This document shows positions 46,623-57,479 of a stretch of DNA of 64,000 bases, one piece after another (position 1 is the first letter of the stretch; every line of letters starts with the position of its first letter). Under the pieces are notes generated by a model that saw nothing but the letters and a program-made list of their open reading frames with translations, had not been told where the DNA came from and searched no databases. Origin of the DNA: Ananas comosus. Lineage: Eukaryota > Streptophyta > Magnoliopsida > Poales > Bromeliaceae. The stretch is taken from contig NC_033623.1 in the NCBI RefSeq assembly GCF_001540865.1, positions 4,403,833-4,467,832 on the forward strand, given 5' to 3'. The translations under genes were made by a program, and so were the position numbers.

Positions 46623-47196
46623 ACCCTAACCATAGCCCAACCTACCTCCTCCAGCTAACCCTAGCCATCACAGCAACCCTCTGCCCTACCCGTGCTCATG
46701 CCCCGGCCGCCAACGATCATCCCTGGCTGCCGGAAAAGCAACCATGACCACCCCTCAACTCTCTCTCCCTCCACATTCCCTTCCTCTCGGCCGTAGAACT
46801 CAGGGAGGCTTCGAAAACCCTAGAAGCTTTATCCCTCGACCGAGATTCCCCTCCGATGCCGTCACCGGCCGTCCCCGCCGTTAGCGCACGCCGTCGGAAC
46901 CGCCTGCACAAGCTGCAGCCAGCCTGGGCCAACCCAGGACGAGCTGACTTCAACTCGGGGCCCGCTTGTTGGAGGCGCCCTAGATCGGCCGCCCCGACTT
47001 CCTCCGGCCTCCAGCGATCTCCAGCGCGCGTCCCCGGCCATCCCCGTGCGCCGCCGGCACCGCCCTAGCTCCCTGCGGCCAACCGCAGTCACCCAGACCG
47101 AGCGTGGGTGATCTTTGCCTAGGCGCACCGCCGCCGCTTCCCGCCGGTCGCGCCGCCCTCCTAGCACCACCGGCGACCTCCCGCTCGCCGCCCTGT
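46623..47196 (+). repeat. GC-rich block, copy 1 of a ~575-bp direct repeat
   Basis: It begins AAAACCCTAACCATAGCCC and runs through GTGCTCATGCCCCGGCCGCC to CTCGCCGCCC. It recurs at 49046-49621. Long Pro/Ala/Arg ORFs occur in several frames on both strands, explained by GC content. It most resembles an LTR leader region. Confidence 0.75.
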
Positions 47197-49045
47197 CGTC
47201 CCCGCACGCTGCCGGCTGCCGCTCACGCCACCTGCCGCCGCCCAGATCCCGTGCGGACCGAGGCCGAGCCTCCTTGGCTTTCGAGCACCGCCGCCGCCCA
47301 CTGTCAAGCGCATCACCTTCCCCTCGGCCTCCAGTGAAGGATCACCGTCACCCCGAGCTCCTCCGGCCGCCGTCGGGCCGCTGCGGACACGTGGAACCCG
47401 AGAGCAAGCCCAGTTTGATCTCCTCCGCCGCACCACCGGCCGCCTCCCGCCGCCGGCCAGCACCTACCCCGGACCCTTTCGACCGGCCGCACCCTTCCCC
47501 GGCCGGACAGCACGCCGTCCGACAGCCGGCGGCCAGCCCTAGCTTTCATTGGTCATGTAAGCATTGTTTTTCATTCCAGCACTGTAGTTTGGAGTTTTCG
47601 ATCACCTTTTCGGTGATTCGAGGACACCCCGATGAATGTGGAAATGAGCACGATCATCCTTGTTTCGTGCTGAACATCGTGCTCACCTCCGTCGGGGTCA
47701 ACGGTGCCATGGTTTGTGTGTTAGAAGCGTTTTATGTACTATGCGCGCTATTCCGCTGATCTTCGCGTCGTTTGTGCGCTTGCCACAGTGACCTACAGTG
47801 CTCCGAAAGGTGAGTATGGCCTCCGGCATGCCGAGACCTGTCAGCAGGTGTCTTGTCTTGGCTGATTGACCATCCGTTTGCGCTGTCGGGCCATAAAACC
47901 CTGGAAATCGCATGAACTAATGCGATTTTTTGTAATCGGAAGGGTTTTTATGCAATTGTTTGTGTTGTGGTCGCTGTGGGTAGCGTGTGCGGGATGTGGG
48001 TGACCTCTGGACTGATTGTCCAAGGCCCCAAGCTCTTGCGAAAATCGAAAAGTGATTTCCAGTGCGTTTGTCGGCAAAATTAGCCGACGGAACGCGTTTT
48101 TGGTTCGGAATTATTCCGACGGTGCCTGGTGATGTTTTGTTGTGTTACTGAGCCTTGTTGGCTGGTCACTCGCATCGTTTTGGGGGTTCGGAAATGACGG
48201 GTGAGCGACGGTGGGTTCCGGTGTCGAAATCGACACTTCCGGGAACCCGAATCGGAACGAGTAGCGGACGATAATCGTTTCGATGTGAGGCCTTATGTTT
48301 GCTGCCAAGTTCCATAGATAATAATGTTTAGTGGTAACAGGCGACTCATATCATGAATTAGTGAGTTCCGGGACAGTTAGTGGGTCCCGGCAGAGTCCCG
48401 GTGCGGTTTCGGGACTTCCGGCGTGTTCGGCAATCAGTTTTGGGAAACTGATTCCCGTGGTTTCGTTAGTGGGGATTGTGAATTAGTGTGCGGTGATCAT
48501 GGGTTGGATTCTAACCCAGTGGACCCTCCTTAGGTCCGGTTGACGTTCTTTCGCAGTTAGGAGACAGGCGCGACATGCTTACAGGTGGATACTTCGATTC
48601 GAAGTTGGTACAGTGGTGCACGCTCGGTGATATCCTCTTGCCTTTGTCTTCTGTTGTTATTATTGCATATATATAGAGCCTTGCACCGATATTGTTTTTA
48701 TTATACTCTACTCAGATGTTTCCATGCTTAGTATCATGTGTAGGAGTAGAGTAGTTTATCTATATGTGATACCTGTGACCTGGTTGGTCAGTTCTCGTAC
48801 TTCGTACCAGTGACCTAGTTGGTCGGTTCTCGTACTTCGTATCAGTGACCTGGTTGGTCGGTTCTTGTATCTTGTATCTGTAACCTATTCGGTCGGTATA
48901 CCCTGAGGGGTGGGATTGTCGGTTAATTACCGACGGATACACGCGCTTGCAGGGGGCTGGATTGTAAATAATCAGCTTCGAGGGGTTTTCTGCAAAAAGG
49001 CATCTGGCATATATAGAGTTTTAGGGTTTTAGGGTTTCACCCATG
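47197..49045 (+). repeat. LTR-like DNA between the GC-rich copies
   Basis: GC content declines gradually. No coding motif was seen in the ORF of 214 codons at 47115-47759. A TTCGATTCGAAGTTGGTACA motif near 48594 and GACCTGGTTGGTC repeats link it to the LTR-like DNA around B. Confidence 0.55.
48768..48895 (+). repeat. Tandem repeat, 35-bp unit, about 3.5 copies
   Basis: The units read GTGACCTGGTTGGTCRGTTC followed by TCGTACTTCGTAYCA, with increasing divergence in the last copy. Each contains the inverted pair GACC...GGTC. Confidence 0.85.
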
Positions 49046-49621
49046 GAAACCCTAACCCTAGCCCAACCTACCTCCTCCAGCTAACCCTAGCCATCAGTGC
49101 AACCCTCTACCCTACCCGTGCTCATGCCCCGGCCGCCGACGATCATCCCTGGCTGCAGGAAAAGCAACCACGACCACCCCTCAACTCCCTCTCTCCCTCC
49201 ACATTGCCTTCCTCTTGGCCGTAGAACTCAGGGAGGCTTCGAAAACCCTAGAAGCATTATCCCTCGACCGAGATTCCCCTCCGGTGCCGTCACCGGCCGT
49301 CCTCGCCATCAGTGCACGCTGTCGGAACCGCCTGCACAAGCTGCTGCCAGCCTAGGCCAACCCAGGCCGAGCTGACTTCAACTCGGGGCCCGCTTGTTGG
49401 AGGCACCCTAGATCGGCCGCCCCGACTTCCTCCGGCCTCCAGCGACCTCCAGCGCGCGTCCCTGGCCATCCCCGTGCGCCGCCGGCGCCGCCCTAGCCTC
49501 CTGCGGCCAACCACGGTCACCCAGACCGAGCATGGGTGACCTTTGCCTCCGCGCACCGCCGCCGCTTCCCGCCGGTCGCGTCGCCCTCCTAGCACCTCCG
49601 GCGACCGCCCGCTCGCCGCCC
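49046..49621 (+). repeat. GC-rich block, copy 2 of the direct repeat
   Basis: It is near-identical to 46623-47196. It ends abruptly at CTCGCCGCCC, after which unrelated sequence with a run of eleven As begins. Confidence 0.75.
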
Positions 49622-49639
49622 CGGGGGTCAGGTTTTCAA

Positions 49640-50398
49640 AAAAAAAAATTTAGACCCTTCCGCTGTATTTTGAAACTAAAAAGGAACCCCGTGGCGTGAC
49701 AAGAGAACAAGTACTAAACAATGACATTTTACTAGTTGTGCTTGTCGACATCATGTTGTTTATACTTATACACATTCATGTTAGAATAGCATTTACACTT
49801 ATGCAAATCCATGCTAAGTAGAGGCATAGTAGTTTACATGCTCTATTTAAGTTTAGCATACATGTTGTTCATTCTATTGTTAGAACTTACTGCTTTTACC
49901 TTATGGCCTAGTGGTGCATTTTCGCTGAGGTCAGCAATTGCCCACTGGGAACTATTGTTTAATAGTTCTCAGGCCTCCTGTTTTGTTGTTTTTCTTATAG
50001 AGCCTTCCACTCAGGGAGAGGCTCGGGATCGCGAGAAAAGAATCACCTCGAGCTAGTTAGCAAGGGATTTTACGATAGGTGGTTCACCTCTCTTTTTGTT
50101 TTTATTTTGGAGAGGATGAGAGTTTTCGTACCCATGTATAGAGACCACCATTTTTGGATATTATAGCACTTGTATTTGAGACTTAGTGATGTTCTACCTT
50201 ATATTTTACTTTGGTGGATTAGTTCTCTTTTCATTCTACTTGTCATTAGAATCTAGTTGTACATGTGCTCTGATATCTCTAGATACTTGTTATTTGTTGT
50301 TTTAACTAGATTATTGTTATAGATGCCTTATATATGTAGGCATATGGCGGGTCTGGGCACGCATCGGGCGGGCCTCTGTTGGGTCCCGGAGCGTGACA
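49640..50398 (+). repeat. 5' LTR of element C (start uncertain)
   Basis: The end GGAGCGTGACA directly precedes the primer site. CACTGGGAACTATTGTT (about 49942), GGGAGAGGCTCGGGATCG and ATGCCTTATATATGTAGG match equivalents in the solo LTR at 28506-29276. The true LTR start was not found, and the LTR may be cut by the GC-rich block. Confidence 0.7.
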
Positions 50399-50406
50399 GA
50401 TTATTT

Positions 50407-50419
50407 TGGTATCAGAGCC
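50407..50419 (+). other. Primer binding site of C
   Basis: TGGTATCAGAGCC lies eight bases after the 5' LTR end. Confidence 0.9.
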
Positions 50420-50735
50420 TAGGGTTGAGTTTTAGTGAACCTAGCAAACCTTAGGCCGGTTGGACTATAGGAAATAGGCTCGTGAGAGACGGGGTCTATA
50501 TGACTTGTAAGAGAAAGTATCATGATTGGGTTTTATTATAACTCTAAAAAGTTGGAGTTTAATCGAAGTGTATAGCTTCTGACTTCGCGGAGGGTTACGT
50601 TGGCGGCCGACAACGTAACATCGGGAGTTAGTGGTAAAGAACACTTCCTTACTTTCGCATGATTTGGGTATTATTTGCTTGAGTGGGGTTGCGATAGCAT
50701 GGGTTTTTCTAACTTGCGCTTTTATATTGTTATAA

Positions 50736-51891
50736 TGATGATGCCGACTACTCGCTCTAAATCTGTTGGGGTGGAGAACGCGGCAAATCTTAAGGAGGTG
50801 GAGACCTCCGCCACTTTCGGATCTAGTGAGGTCAGTGACTTGAGGACCCAGCTTGCGGTCCACACTGACTTAGTGGCACAGCAGGCGGCGGCGGCTCAGT
50901 GACAGGCCGATGTGGCACATTGGCAAGAGACACGGATAAAGCGATTGGAGGATTTGCTTCAGTAGCAGGCGGCTGCTAGGGAGGTTCAGATTCCCACACC
51001 ACCCGCGCGAGTTGAGGATGTTGCACCGAAGGTGCCGTCTCCCGCGCCCGGTTCTTCGTGGGCGGCACCTTTGGTTTAGCCTCGGGAGGAGGTTGCCGCG
51101 GCATCGCCAGCTCAGGTGCCTCCGGCGGGGGTAGTTTTTCCTCTGATGGTTGCTGGAGAGGAGCGGGACTAGCTCATGAATCGCCTTAATGAGTTTAGGA
51201 GGTGCAATCCTAGGATTTTTTACGGAGAGAAGGCCGACCACTGGATCGTGGAGAAGTGGTTGGTGCATAAGGAGAAGCTTTTCCACGACACCTTTGTGGA
51301 GGAGAGAGACCAAGTTTGGCTCGCCACTCATCACCTGGACGGCGAGGCCTATCGTTGGTGGTTGGATATTCAAGACAACACTAACACCAACCTTGCGGCT
51401 ATTGCCTGGAAAAAGTTTAAGGAGCTTCTGTTGAAGCATTACTTCCCCGACAGTGTCAAGAGACAGATGGAGAAGGATTTGCGTGGCATGCACCACGAGG
51501 ATCGGACTGTAGCCGAGTACGAGAAGGATTTGCGCGGCATGTGACAGATTATTGCGTGCCCTTCGTCGTGCGGGACGACAAGGACAAGGCCCGCATTTTC
51601 GAGCGTGGGCTTCGGCTGACGATTTTTCGCTTTGTGTAATCCTCCAACCAGGAGGTGGTGAACCATGCGCTCATTGTGGAGCGCGACGCGGCGGATGTGC
51701 AGGAGCGGAGAGAGGGCTTGGATAAGGGTAAGGGCAAAAGGCCCGCGGCTGAGGGTACGAGTTAGACGCACTTTAGAAGGCCGCTGAAGCACCCTAGGAG
51801 CCAGTCGCGAGGACGTGGCACGTCGGCACAGTGAGGAGGTTCTAATCGTCGCCGACCTCCCCAGTGTGTGATCTGCGGTGGTCCTCACATT
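50736..51891 (+). pseudogene. gag: gag of C, first part
   Basis: The frame opens at MPTTRSKS (about 50742) and has a coiled-coil-like N-terminus. The Retrotrans_gag domain follows (DHWIVEKWLVHKEKLFHDTF, EAYRWWLDIQ, HHEDRTVAEYEKD, about 51220-51540). At least four in-frame stops break it (about 50901, 50965, 51078, 51171). The segment GAGAAGGATTTGCGYGGCATG is repeated at 51471 and 51527. The first zinc knuckle (CVICGGPH, about 51867) is cut by the hAT-like insertion. Confidence 0.82.
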
Positions 51892-52088
51892 TATGGCTGG
51901 CAAATAAGCAAGCCGGCTCGCGTTCGACTCGCGTTCGACTTGATATTTGGCTCGCTCGAGCTCGACTCGAAATTAAATGAGCCGAGCTTGAACAAAAAAA
52001 AAGGCTCGAAATTCATTTCAAGCCGAGCTCGAGTATTACTTGGCTCGTTCGAATTAGGCTCGAAAAGCTCGAAAAGCTCGAAAAGCTC

Positions 52089-52090
<2 letters not shown>

Positions 52091-52134
<44 letters not shown>
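52091..52134. repeat. (TA)n microsatellite
   Basis: About 44 bases of uninterrupted AT dinucleotides inside the hAT-like element, probably the TA target of the adjacent MITE. Confidence 0.9.
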
Positions 52135-52138
<4 letters not shown>

Positions 52139-52390
52139 GAGCTACTATGCTATCGAAAGAATAGAGATCTGGTGCTTTCGATTTTTTGATTCTTAGATCA
52201 ATCCCTTTAATCGTTTCTTATCTTTGGATTAATATTATTATTACCTTGTAGGGACCACTCAATCCTAAGAGTATTATTTAATCCTAGGGGAGACCGCAAT
52301 CATCCTAACCATACAATTTTTAATCAAAGGGTCAAAAATTCAAAAACATCAAATCCTCTATATTTTCGATAGTATAAGTAGTTCACACTA
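52134..52390. mobile_element. MITE nested in the hAT-like element
   Basis: The ends are inverted: TAGTAGAGCTACTATGCTAT on the left and TAGTGTGAACTACTTATACT for the reversed right end, both followed by ATCGAAA or CGAAA. It is 257 bases long, lies in TA-rich DNA, and has no coding capacity. Its superfamily is not clear. Confidence 0.6.
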
Positions 52391-53236
52391 ATAATAATAT
52401 ATATATATATTAAAAAATATATAAATATAATATATTTTAATTATATATAGGCTGAGTGAATAATCTGAGTTTAGTTAAAATTAGAACAATATTGTTGGCC
52501 CATAAAAACAAACCCAATAGACAAATAAAAGAGCAAAATTTTACTAAATTTATATATTTTTTCTTTCTTTCTTTCTTTCTTTCACAGAGCTCTAAATTTT
52601 TAATATGTTTCTCTCTTTCTCTTTTTCTGTCTCTCACCCTAAGTGGCCAAGCCGGAAGCCCTCTAAGTTACCAAGTAACATCATATGCCCGTCGTTGCCT
52701 ACCTTGCTATTAATTGTATGCTTGAGAAAATATACAGAATATTTTTGAAGTAAAAAATTATTATTCATATAAAATTTTAATTTTAGTTATATATGATTGG
52801 ATAGTTAAATCTAATATTTATCTATATAATTTATTTATTTTTGACTGCATAAATGAAAATGAATAATATAGAGATTGAAGGCGGAAGAAAAGACATGTGA
52901 GGCTGAAAAAATTAGATATTCAACTCATAAATTATTTTTTTTCATATTATAATACTATATTTCATATAATTATTTTGTACTTTGAACTATTAGACATATT
53001 TTTGTATCAAATTATAGATAATGTTCTATACAAATTAAACTATTGATCGTATAATGTTGAGAATTTCAAGCGGCTCGTTCAGGGTTCGAGCTTGCTCGAC
53101 TTGAAATTGGGCTTGCTCGAGCTCGGCTCGAATTAATTTCAATCCAAGCTTGAGCTTAAATTTAGGCTCGAAATTCATTTCAAGCCGAATTTGAGCCGAG
53201 GTAAGCTCGCTCGAGCTCGACTCGTTTCCACCCCTA

Positions 53237-53895
53237 CTCACATTCCACCGCAGTGTCCACAGCGGGGCGGCAGGTGTTTCCTTTGTGGCCAGGAGGGCCA
53301 CTTCCGGACCGAGTGTCCGAGGGGTTCATCACCGGCATCGTCTTCTGCATCGGCACTGGCATTACCAGCTGCTACTCAGGGGACTCCATCGGCACACTAC
53401 CAGCCTGGGCGACCACCCGTCCAGCGACAGACTGAGAGGTCACGACAAGCCCCGAGCGGGCGCATGTATGCTGCTCAGACAGAGGAGGCGGCAGCAGCCG
53501 AGAATGTGGTGGCAGGTATCATTTTAATCAATGGCATTAGAGTTCGAGCATTATTTGATACCGGTGCATCGCATTCATTCATAGATCGGCTGTTTGCCGA
53601 GTTGCATGGCATCCCGTCAGTTTTCTTGTTGCATCCAGGACGTGTTGTAGTCCCCGACCACTCCTTGGATATTAGAGAGTTTTACCCCAGTTGCCCTGTT
53701 CGGGTAGGAGATTGGATCATGCCCGTAGATTTACTTGCTTTGCGCAAATTTGAAGAGTTTGATGTGGTTTTGGGTATAGATTGGTTGACAAGTATTTCGC
53801 CACTATCGATTGCGAGAATCGAATGGTTACATTTAGAGAACCGAGGCAGACGGAGGTTGTCTTTAGAGGATGCCAGAGTTCGCTGTTTGCGATGA
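53237..53895 (+). pseudogene. Zinc knuckle and protease of C
   Basis: After the hAT-like element the frame continues: RCFLCGQEGHFRTECPRG, an intact CCHC knuckle (about 53270-53325). The retropepsin has VRALFDTGASHSF with the catalytic Asp intact (GAT at 53557-53559), then FDVVLGIDWL. This is the only Del-type copy here with DTG; B, F and G have Asn. The frame ends near 53893. Confidence 0.85.
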
Positions 53896-53921
53896 CGATC
53901 AGCTTGTCTCGAGCTAGGTAA

Positions 53922-54819
53922 TTGATCAGTAGGGGTTGCATAGCCTATTTGGCTAGTGTTGTGTTGAGGGGTGAGGATGACACCCCTAGGATTGAGGATA
54001 TCCCGGTAGTACGGGAGTTTTGTGATGTGTTTCCAGCGGAGCTACCTAGTATGCCACCTGATAGAGAGATTAAGTTTGTGGTAGATCTCATCCCCGAAAC
54101 TACTCCAATCTCAAAGGCGCCCTATAGGATGGCACCAGCAGAGTTGAAAGAGCTGAGGGCACAACTGCAGGATCTTTTGGATAAAGACTTTATTCGCCCG
54201 AGTGTTTCATTGTGGGGAGCACTAGTATTGTTCGTTAAGAAGAAGGACGGATCACTTCGCTTGTGTGTGGACTATCGTGAACTTAATAAAGTCACGATCA
54301 AGAACAAATATCCGTTACCGAGGATCGATGATTTGTTTGATCAACTTCAGGGATCAAGTGTGTATTTCAAGATCGACTTGCAGTCGGGATACCACCAGTT
54401 AAAGATCAAGCCTGAGGATGTATCGAAGACGGCTTTCAGAACACGGTATGGACATTATGAGTTTACTGTTATGCCGTTTGGGCTTACTAATGCCCCGGCA
54501 GCTTTTATGGATCTAATGAACCGTATTTTTAAGCCTTATCTAGACAGGTTTGTCGTGGTGTTCATCGATGACATTTTGGTCTATTCCCGAAGTGATAAGG
54601 ATCACAAGGAGCATTTAAGACTTGTACTTCAAATGCTTCAGGAAAAGAAGCTCTTTGCCAAATTAAAGAAATGTGAATTTTGTCTTAGAGAGGTGACATT
54701 CTTAGGACATCTGATTTCGGGATCGGGTATAGTCGTGGATTCTAAGAAGATTGAAGCTATCAAGGATTGGCCCAGACCGACGAGCGTCACGGAAAATCGG
54801 AGCTTCCTTGGATTGGCCG
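53922..54819 (+). pseudogene. pol: Reverse transcriptase of C
   Basis: The frame is uninterrupted from 53922 to the nested LTR. It contains [70 protein letters not shown], the catalytic [10 protein letters not shown] box (about 54560) and [19 protein letters not shown]. It is cut after SFLGLA by the reverse solo LTR and resumes at 57480 with [14 protein letters not shown]. Confidence 0.9.
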
Positions 54820-55499
54820 TGTCACGCCCCGGGACCGATACCAATTTGGCCCGACCCGAGCACGTCAAACAGACGCCGAACGGACAGAGTTTCCCCTATC
54901 CGCCCAAGGCTCATCACATGTACATTTTCATCAACAGAGAAAAGCACTAGCGGAAACATATATAAACGGCTTACACGAGGGTAAGCAATAGCCATTAGTG
55001 AAAGAAAAAGAAAACTAAACATTCACTTGTACTATGATTCATTTTTGATCATATACATTGCATTCATCTTGTTCATTTTCAAATTCCTTACATTTCATTT
55101 CATCATTTCTTTCTTACATCACATTTACCTCAAAATACACATTACATTCTTTTCTTTACATCATTTACCATCATGTACAAAAGATGATCATAGGGTACTT
55201 TACTACAAAATGAAACCCAACTTTGGTGGCCTCTGACTAAGGCGCGATACCTTTACCTCGGTCGCTCGCCGGCTCGCTCGGTCCCGGCTCTGTGGAAATA
55301 GTGGGGTGAGAACTACAACAAAGTTCCCAGTGGGTTCGGCCTCAACATCACCGACTTTCCCACTAGGACTAACTCAGGCATAATAGAAAGAATAAGCTGC
55401 ATATAGTAACCAATCTATACATGATGCTAATATGCCTGAACAATAAAGCAAGGAGTATGCTCAACATTAAATAAATGCAGATTATGCAAATTCTTTGTT

Positions 55500-55570
55500 C
55501 TTTTCACTTTACTCTTTGTTCTTTGTTCTTTGTTCTTTGCACTTTGTTCTTTGCTCTTTGTTCTTTAATC
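55500..55570 (-). repeat. TTTGTTC heptamer repeats in solo LTR
   Basis: Around eight degenerate TTTGTTC or TTTGCTC units lie in a row, part of the LTR. Confidence 0.8.
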
Positions 55571-57069
55571 TCAAGGCTAACCCGGGGGTATCGCCACATT
55601 AACTTGCTTCACATTAAGTCCATCATCGCAGGAACTCACCCGCTAGGACCGTCCTTCGGGTTTACTCCAACCCGTGATGCATAACTCCGGAGCGCATCGC
55701 CCGAGGGGGAGCGACCGCCCTCGAGCACGGAACTCATAGCAAGTATGATCATATCCTTAACTCAAAGGATTTATAAGTTCAATCTTGACTTTTCACTAGC
55801 TCTAGTGTTCTTTATATCACTTTATGTTGCAAACTCATGCAATCACATTCTTTATTTTTCTTTTACTTTTGCCATCTTTAGCATTCTTGTTCTTATTGCC
55901 CCACTTTACTTTAACTTCACACGTTGTCATTTTCATCATTCTTTACATCACTTTAGTTCTTTACATCACACTAACTCTAGTGTCATTTCACATTAGCTTT
56001 TTCGAATGCCACTCGATCTATGTCATTGTGCCACTCTGTTCTTTTGCTCACTTTGGGTGCTCACTTTTCTCTCATGCATACACATAGGGTTTTCGACATC
56101 ACAAGTTCTTAATCATCATATTATGCAAGTTGTACTCACAATCATGCATCATTACATTTTCATCATTACTTTATCCTAAAATGCATGCAACAACATATAT
56201 ATATGCTCAAATGAATGACACATTAGGCATAGAGGGAAGTTCAACGAGTTTGAGAAGCACCACCCACCTCGTAGGCTTTCAAAGGTGCTCCGATGATTTT
56301 CTTGGGATTTTTAGATGCTTCGTTCTCTACCTGCGGCATAACGAAGCCAAATTAGGCTTATTTGGCCATAACTTTGCATCGGCTTTTCGTAACGTTAATC
56401 CGAGTGCACCAACGCGTCGGAAATACCCCCAATTAGATTTTTAGAGGGTCAATTGCACTTAGAAACCCTCATGAGCAAAAGCCCCAATTTGGGTGTCCTA
56501 GCTCCAATGTATATCAAAACCTAGGGTTTGATCTCTTTGGGAAGCAAAAGTAGCTTCACTATACTCTAAATAGTCCATTAGAACCATTCTTAGGCTTTCT
56601 AAAACCCTTGATTAGATTTCACCATGAGAGGTGGTCCAAGCTCACCTCTATAGCAAACCAAGGTTTTGATCTCTAAAGAAGCAAAGAGAAAGCTTCAAAA
56701 ACTCTAAACAATCCATTAAAACCATTTCTAGGTTAATTCAAACCCATTTCTAGGGTTTTACTACATTAGGGTTCAAAGCTTACCTTGTAAGCTTCCTTTT
56801 CTTGCACTAGAGAAGAAGGAGATGGAGCCTCTTTGCTCCAAAAGCTTCTTCTTCACTTTCTTCTCCTTCTTTTCCTTCTTTTCTTCCTTTCTTCTTCTTC
56901 TCCTTCTTTGTCTTCTAGAGAGAGAAAGAGAGAAGAGAGTGTGAGAGGGTAAGAATGAGAGGAAAAGCCCCTCAGCCCATTAACATAGCTCAATGGATTG
57001 CAAAAATGCAATAAAACCCCTCAACTTTTATCTCTGTGCACTGCCTGGACTGGGCAGTTTTCGCAGGCA

Positions 57070-57305
57070 GAGACCGGTCTCCCCGAGCAGGGACCGGTTC
57101 CCGAAGGTCCACCCTGCGCAGCCAGAGCGGCTGCGCGCAATGCGACCGGTCTCTCTCTGATGGGACCGATCTCTGGGGGACCGGTCTCTCAGGCAGAGAC
57201 CGGTTCTCGAGAGCTGATCTTCCAGGACTTAGCCGATTTTTCGGCTGTCTCATTCTGCACGCGTTCGGGGACCGGTCTCTCCCACCAGGACCGGTCCCCG
57301 AGAGC
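57070..57305 (-). repeat. ACCGGT palindrome cluster in solo LTR
   Basis: About seven GAGACCGGTCTC-like and GGGACCGGTCCC-like palindromes lie 170-405 bases from the LTR start (reverse orientation). Confidence 0.8.
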
Positions 57306-57479
57306 TCAAAATCTGCAGTTTTGCAGAATTTGATTCTTTAGCTCTCGAAAACCTTCCGTAACTCACTTTTAATCATTTTAACACCTTCGGACTTTCCGAA
57401 GTGTACCATCTTCGCACTTTGGTCAATTTGACTAAAGTTCGATATTTATTTTCCGAATTTTTCGGTATATTACAGGCCG

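Larger units (their letters stand above)
51892..53236. mobile_element. hAT-like non-autonomous transposon, TSD CTCACATT
   Basis: Identical CTCACATT octamers flank it (51884-51891 and 53237-53244). The right terminus read in reverse is TAGGGGTGGAAACGAGTC and the left is TATGGCTGGCAAATAAGC, an imperfect TIR of hAT type. Both subterminal regions are packed with GCTCGAGCTCGACTCG and GGCTCGAAA repeats. There is no transposase. Inside are a (TA)n tract, a small MITE and a (CTTT)n run. Confidence 0.88.
54820..57474 (-). mobile_element. Reverse solo LTR in pol of C, TSD GGCCG
   Basis: It begins TGTCACGCCCCGGG and ends CGGTATATTACA on the plus strand. The GGCCG duplications are at 54815-54819 and 57475-57479. 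Read in reverse it shows the ACCCACTGGGAACTTTGTTG block and a GAGCGAGCC region like the B LTR, so it is a relative of B. It contains TTTGTTC heptamer repeats (55500-55570), a TTC-rich zone (56860-56920) and an ACCGGT palindrome cluster (57070-57300). No internal region remains. Confidence 0.92.

Noticed and set aside
47115..47759. 214-codon ORF and several antisense ORFs at 46.7-47.5 kb
   Set aside because: Same composition effect; the block is duplicated at 49 kb inside LTR-like DNA, where the frame is not preserved.
49018..49075. TTTAGGG-like repeats resembling plant telomere
   Set aside because: Only two imperfect TTTTAGGG units followed by AAACCCTAACCCTAGCC; part of the repeated LTR block, not a telomere array.
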